Of a DNA stretch of 6,927 nucleotides, positions 4,174 through 6,927 are shown piece after piece. The DNA is from JBBAEA01 sp041656175. GTDB lineage: Bacteria > Myxococcota_A > Bradymonadia > UBA4248. Made by a program: the position numbers and the translations under genes. The first letter of the stretch is position 1; every line of letters begins with the position of its first letter. The stretch lies in contig JBBAEA010000163.1 of the NCBI GenBank assembly GCA_041656175.1, forward strand, positions 1 to 6,927, in the 5' to 3' direction. The notes under the pieces were generated by a model. It ran no database searches, had not been told where the DNA came from, and saw only the letters and a program-made list of their open reading frames with translations.

Positions 4174-6927
4174 CTATTTGGCTTCTTTCTTCTCCTCTTT
4201 GTTCAATGAGCTCGCGTTATTAAGATTTACTCCAAGATTGCCGGTTTTTTCGCCATTTAGAGCAGAGGTAATGCCAGAAGCGTTGAACACTCGATTCTCA
4301 CGCTTTTCTTTCTTTTCAGCGATACCTGTATTGATGGTATTAGCTGCATTTTGTGCTGCAGTGTTAACGTTTCCAACTTTCTGTCCGAAGCTCGTTTGAT
4401 TAAACTTATCGACGCCAGAATTAATTTTATTATCAATTTTGTCATTGATGCGAGAAGCTCTTGCTCCTACTTTTTCTTTTGCCGCAGTTTGTACGCCAAT
4501 AATTTTTGCTTGAGCTCCTCTAACGGCGCGACCAGCTCTTGTCTTGCTTGCTGCACCAGAGAATTTGCCAATCACCCCGTCGACTGCGCCTTTTACCTTT
4601 CCGCGAATCTTTGAAAGTAATTCACTTATTTTGCCACCGACGTTGATACCAGCCAATCGCAAGCACAAGTCAATGGCAAGCGGAATGGCTTGGCAAAGCG
4701 CCGCTTCAACGCCAGCAGCCACGCCGCTGGAATCACCTTGTGCAGCGCCACCCATTAAGCTGACAACCGCGGTGGCAAGCGCGCCTATGGCGCCTAAGTT
4801 ACTACGCACAAATTGTACGAGATCCCACACCGCCTTGAGGGCGGCAATAATTCCGCTGACAGGGGTTGCGAGCATTGCCAATTTTGCAATTGCTTGTTTC
4901 GTTGCGCTAACGACAATACTCTGAATAGCCGCTTGCATGATCTCTTGGGCGAGGTCTCCTACGAAACTTTGTATGTGTTTTACCAACACCATGATGCCGC
5001 CCGCCTGTAACTCGCGGACAAACTGTACAACAGGTGCCGACTCATCGATATCGCTCAAGTCGTCGATGTTCTTAATACCAAGTTGTGCGAGTATACTATC
5101 GACGTTGACGCCTATAATCTCGAGACCGAGTTTAATGAGGCTAGGTATGCTGAAGGATCCTGGCATGGAAACTCCAGCACTCCCTAACCAAAGATTCCAC
5201 AGGTTACTAAAGATCGCTTTGACGTTTTCGCCGATATTAGCACCAAAGTTCTTAAATCCTTGTACAAACCCGCGCGCTAAGGCACCAAAGAACTGGCCTG
5301 GATTCTTAATGATTTCACGCACACTTCCCATGGCCGAGGCGAAAATTGAGCTGTCGACCCCAGCGAGTTCGCAGGCCTTCAAAAAGATGCGCTTAAAGAC
5401 TTCGCCCAAAGAGGAAAGGATAGCCTTGATCGATTCAACTGCCGCATCAAACGCCGCTTTGAGTGCGGAGATGAGTTCGCTCAGGAGGTTTTTCAGATTC
5501 TCGACGAGAGTTTTGATCGCCTCCACAACGCGATCGACAATTTCCGTGATGAGCTTGGCGATAAAGTCAAGAGCTTGCTCAACGAATCGTATGAGAGCTT
5601 CGGCGAGTTTTTCGACAAATTGCTTAAATTTCTCGAAGCCTTTTCTAAGTTTATCGCCCAGTTCCTTATTAATGGAGCTTACGATGGCAACAAAGCCATC
5701 GATAAGGGCAAAGATCGCGCTTTTGAGAGCTCTAACAATTTTGCTCACAGCCTCTTTCAGGAACTCAATCGCTTTGTTTGCCATATTCTTAACGGCTTCC
5801 GCCGCTTTCTCTAAACGGCTCTTTTCCTTCTGGTCGTTGGCCTCTCTCTCCTTTGCTTGCTTTTCGCTCTGTGCCTTCGCATGCTCGCTATCGATTTGGG
5901 CTTGCGCCTTACTACGTTCTGCTTCAAGTCTTGCGTCAGCGGCTTTAATATGGCCTTGCTGCTCGGCGTCGTATGCCGATATTTCGCCTTCGTAGCTCGC
6001 AGATTCAGCGCTAATCTGAGCTTCTAGCTCGGCTTTCTTGCTATCAAGGGCATTTTGTTCCTCTTCATTGGCTTTTTGTCGCTCCTGCTCAATTTCCTCT
6101 TCATGCTTTGCAATCGCCTGCTCGGATTCAGACTTTGTTTTTTCCTCTGCCGCATCGACCTGAGCCTTTACACTCTGCATCTGCGACGCTGTGCTCGTCG
6201 CCAAATCAGTGATGTCGAGTATTCCTTGCCCTTCAGAGCTGAGCTCCTGTACATCGGCTAAGCTAGCGGAATCTCCTGAATCCTTAACAGCGCCCTCAAT
6301 ATCGACTTCGACCTTCTCAGCCTTGATATCGTCGTAGCCTCTCGTGGGGAGCTCCTTCTTGAGCTCAGCGACCTTGGAGCTACCTTCGGATTGGGCGGCA
6401 GCGAACTTCTCTGCCTCCTCGCTAGTTGCAGATTCAACCGCCGATTTGTCTACTTCGATGTTAGCTTTTGCGGGTAGATCATCACTTGCACCGCTATAGC
6501 CTGCTTTTTGGCCTTCACTCAAAGCGCGCTGATTTCCTTCATCAATCGTCGCACTGGTATCCAGCTCGGAGTTCTCTAGACCGCTGTTGCTCGCCTTCGT
6601 CGCTTCCGCTTCAGCGGTGGCTTTGGCTGTATTGGCTTCATGCGCGCCTTCACTTCCGCCTTCGTCGGGTAGATTGCCCTCTAGCTCCGATTTTGTTTTT
6701 TGGTAATCTATATCCGCTTTTCCGCCTAAGCCGCCGAGATTCTTAATTTGATGGCTCAAGCCCGAGTTGGCGAAGCGCTCAATAGCATTCTTTCCGCTAC
6801 CTTCAGGTTTTGGCTCCAATGTAGATGCGCCGCCACCGATGCTCGGCACCGCGATGGCTCCCTTCCCGCCACCACCGCCACCGATTCCGCGCCCAGCTCT
6901 CTTGCCCCCACCAGCTCCTCCCCCCAA
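4174..6927 (-). CDS. Large coiled-coil/helical protein resembling DUF4157-type eCIS-associated proteins; N-terminus outside window
   Basis: The frame is open to the window edge (its first codon there is TTG), so the true start is probably off the right edge. Of 917 visible residues: 1-45 are Gly-rich; 46-245 acidic and probably disordered; 250-375 a Glu/Lys/Ala/Gln coiled coil; 376-520 amphipathic helices with recurring FVE, LIE and LVE patterns; 520-775 a hydrophobic helical module with IIKNPGQFFGALARGFVQG, LWLGSAGVSMPGSF, LIKLGLEIIGVNVDSI, GGKISELLSKIRGKV; 776-917 a basic, Asn/Ala-rich tail ending KEEKKEAK. I recognise the module and the preceding coiled coil as like the C-terminal half of large proteins encoded with extracellular contractile injection systems, which often begin with DUF4157 and end in variable effector domains. 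That is family recall, not a search. No HExxH or other catalytic motif is visible, so the tail may be inert, an unknown effector, or a structural piece. A terminator 62 nt downstream makes it the last gene of its transcript. Confidence 0.75.
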   Translation of the reverse strand: MGGGAGGGKRAGRGIGGGGGGKGAIAVPSIGGGASTLEPKPEGSGKNAIERFANSGLSHQIKNLGGLGGKADIDYQKTKSELEGNLPDEGGSEGAHEANTAKATAEAEATKASNSGLENSELDTSATIDEGNQRALSEGQKAGYSGASDDLPAKANIEVDKSAVESATSEEAEKFAAAQSEGSSKVAELKKELPTRGYDDIKAEKVEVDIEGAVKDSGDSASLADVQELSSEGQGILDITDLATSTASQMQSVKAQVDAAEEKTKSESEQAIAKHEEEIEQERQKANEEEQNALDSKKAELEAQISAESASYEGEISAYDAEQQGHIKAADARLEAERSKAQAQIDSEHAKAQSEKQAKEREANDQKEKSRLEKAAEAVKNMANKAIEFLKEAVSKIVRALKSAIFALIDGFVAIVSSINKELGDKLRKGFEKFKQFVEKLAEALIRFVEQALDFIAKLITEIVDRVVEAIKTLVENLKNLLSELISALKAAFDAAVESIKAILSSLGEVFKRIFLKACELAGVDSSIFASAMGSVREIIKNPGQFFGALARGFVQGFKNFGANIGENVKAIFSNLWNLWLGSAGVSMPGSFSIPSLIKLGLEIIGVNVDSILAQLGIKNIDDLSDIDESAPVVQFVRELQAGGIMVLVKHIQSFVGDLAQEIMQAAIQSIVVSATKQAIAKLAMLATPVSGIIAALKAVWDLVQFVRSNLGAIGALATAVVSLMGGAAQGDSSGVAAGVEAALCQAIPLAIDLCLRLAGINVGGKISELLSKIRGKVKGAVDGVIGKFSGAASKTRAGRAVRGAQAKIIGVQTAAKEKVGARASRINDKIDNKINSGVDKFNQTSFGQKVGNVNTAAQNAANTINTGIAEKKEKRENRVFNASGITSALNGEKTGNLGVNLNNASSLNKEEKKEAK

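Noticed and set aside
4937..5995. Plus-strand open frame of 352 codons
   Set aside because: It lies wholly antisense to the large minus-strand gene. Its Ser/Ala/Leu-rich composition is what the reverse complement of a Glu/Lys/Ala-rich helical protein gives.
1..6927. CRISPR array or tRNA/rRNA genes
   Set aside because: No regularly spaced direct repeats, no tRNA T-loop/acceptor arrangement and no rRNA-like conserved stretch were found. A TTCGATT at 3358-3364 is not in a tRNA fold.

Overview
The window is bacterial DNA from an accessory, repeat-rich part of a genome. The species cannot be named from the sequence. Features pointing to a repeat-laden environmental bacterium are a group II intron end, two kinds of small inverted-repeat elements, very long AT-rich intergenic stretches, and a gene of the type often linked to extracellular contractile injection systems (eCIS). 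All three genes I accept are on the minus strand.

Layout. Positions 1-127 are the 3' end (domains V and VI) of a group II intron on the plus strand, whose body lies off the left edge. Directly after it comes a ~200-bp MITE-like element with 18-bp terminal inverted repeats (128-577). A second, unrelated 244-bp MITE-like element (212-455) has split it and left a 5-bp target duplication. An intact copy of the ~200-bp element lies in inverted orientation at 3836-4034. The two copies bracket about 3.3 kb holding two diverged, tandem paralogues (627-1325 and 2230-2856) that look like small sigma-70-family proteins, plus long noncoding spacers. The paralogues share the same start-site architecture and a ~130-nt conserved leader with a candidate promoter, so gene and leader were duplicated together.

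Right of the inverted copy, a clear rho-independent terminator (4081-4111) ends the transcript of a large gene that enters from the right edge (4174-6927, N-terminus missing). Its visible 917 residues run as Gly-rich linker, acidic disordered region, coiled coil, amphipathic helices, a conserved helical/hydrophobic module and a basic Asn/Ala-rich tail. The module resembles the C-terminal core of large DUF4157-type proteins encoded with eCIS. The tail has no recognisable toxin motif.

How the parts relate: the large gene is probably the last gene of an operon that continues beyond the right edge. The sigma-like pair could regulate it or a neighbouring locus, but no sequence in the window proves this. 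The strongest direct observations are the intron 3' end, the nested MITE with its empty-site control, the duplicated gene-plus-leader unit, and the probable eCIS-associated protein.
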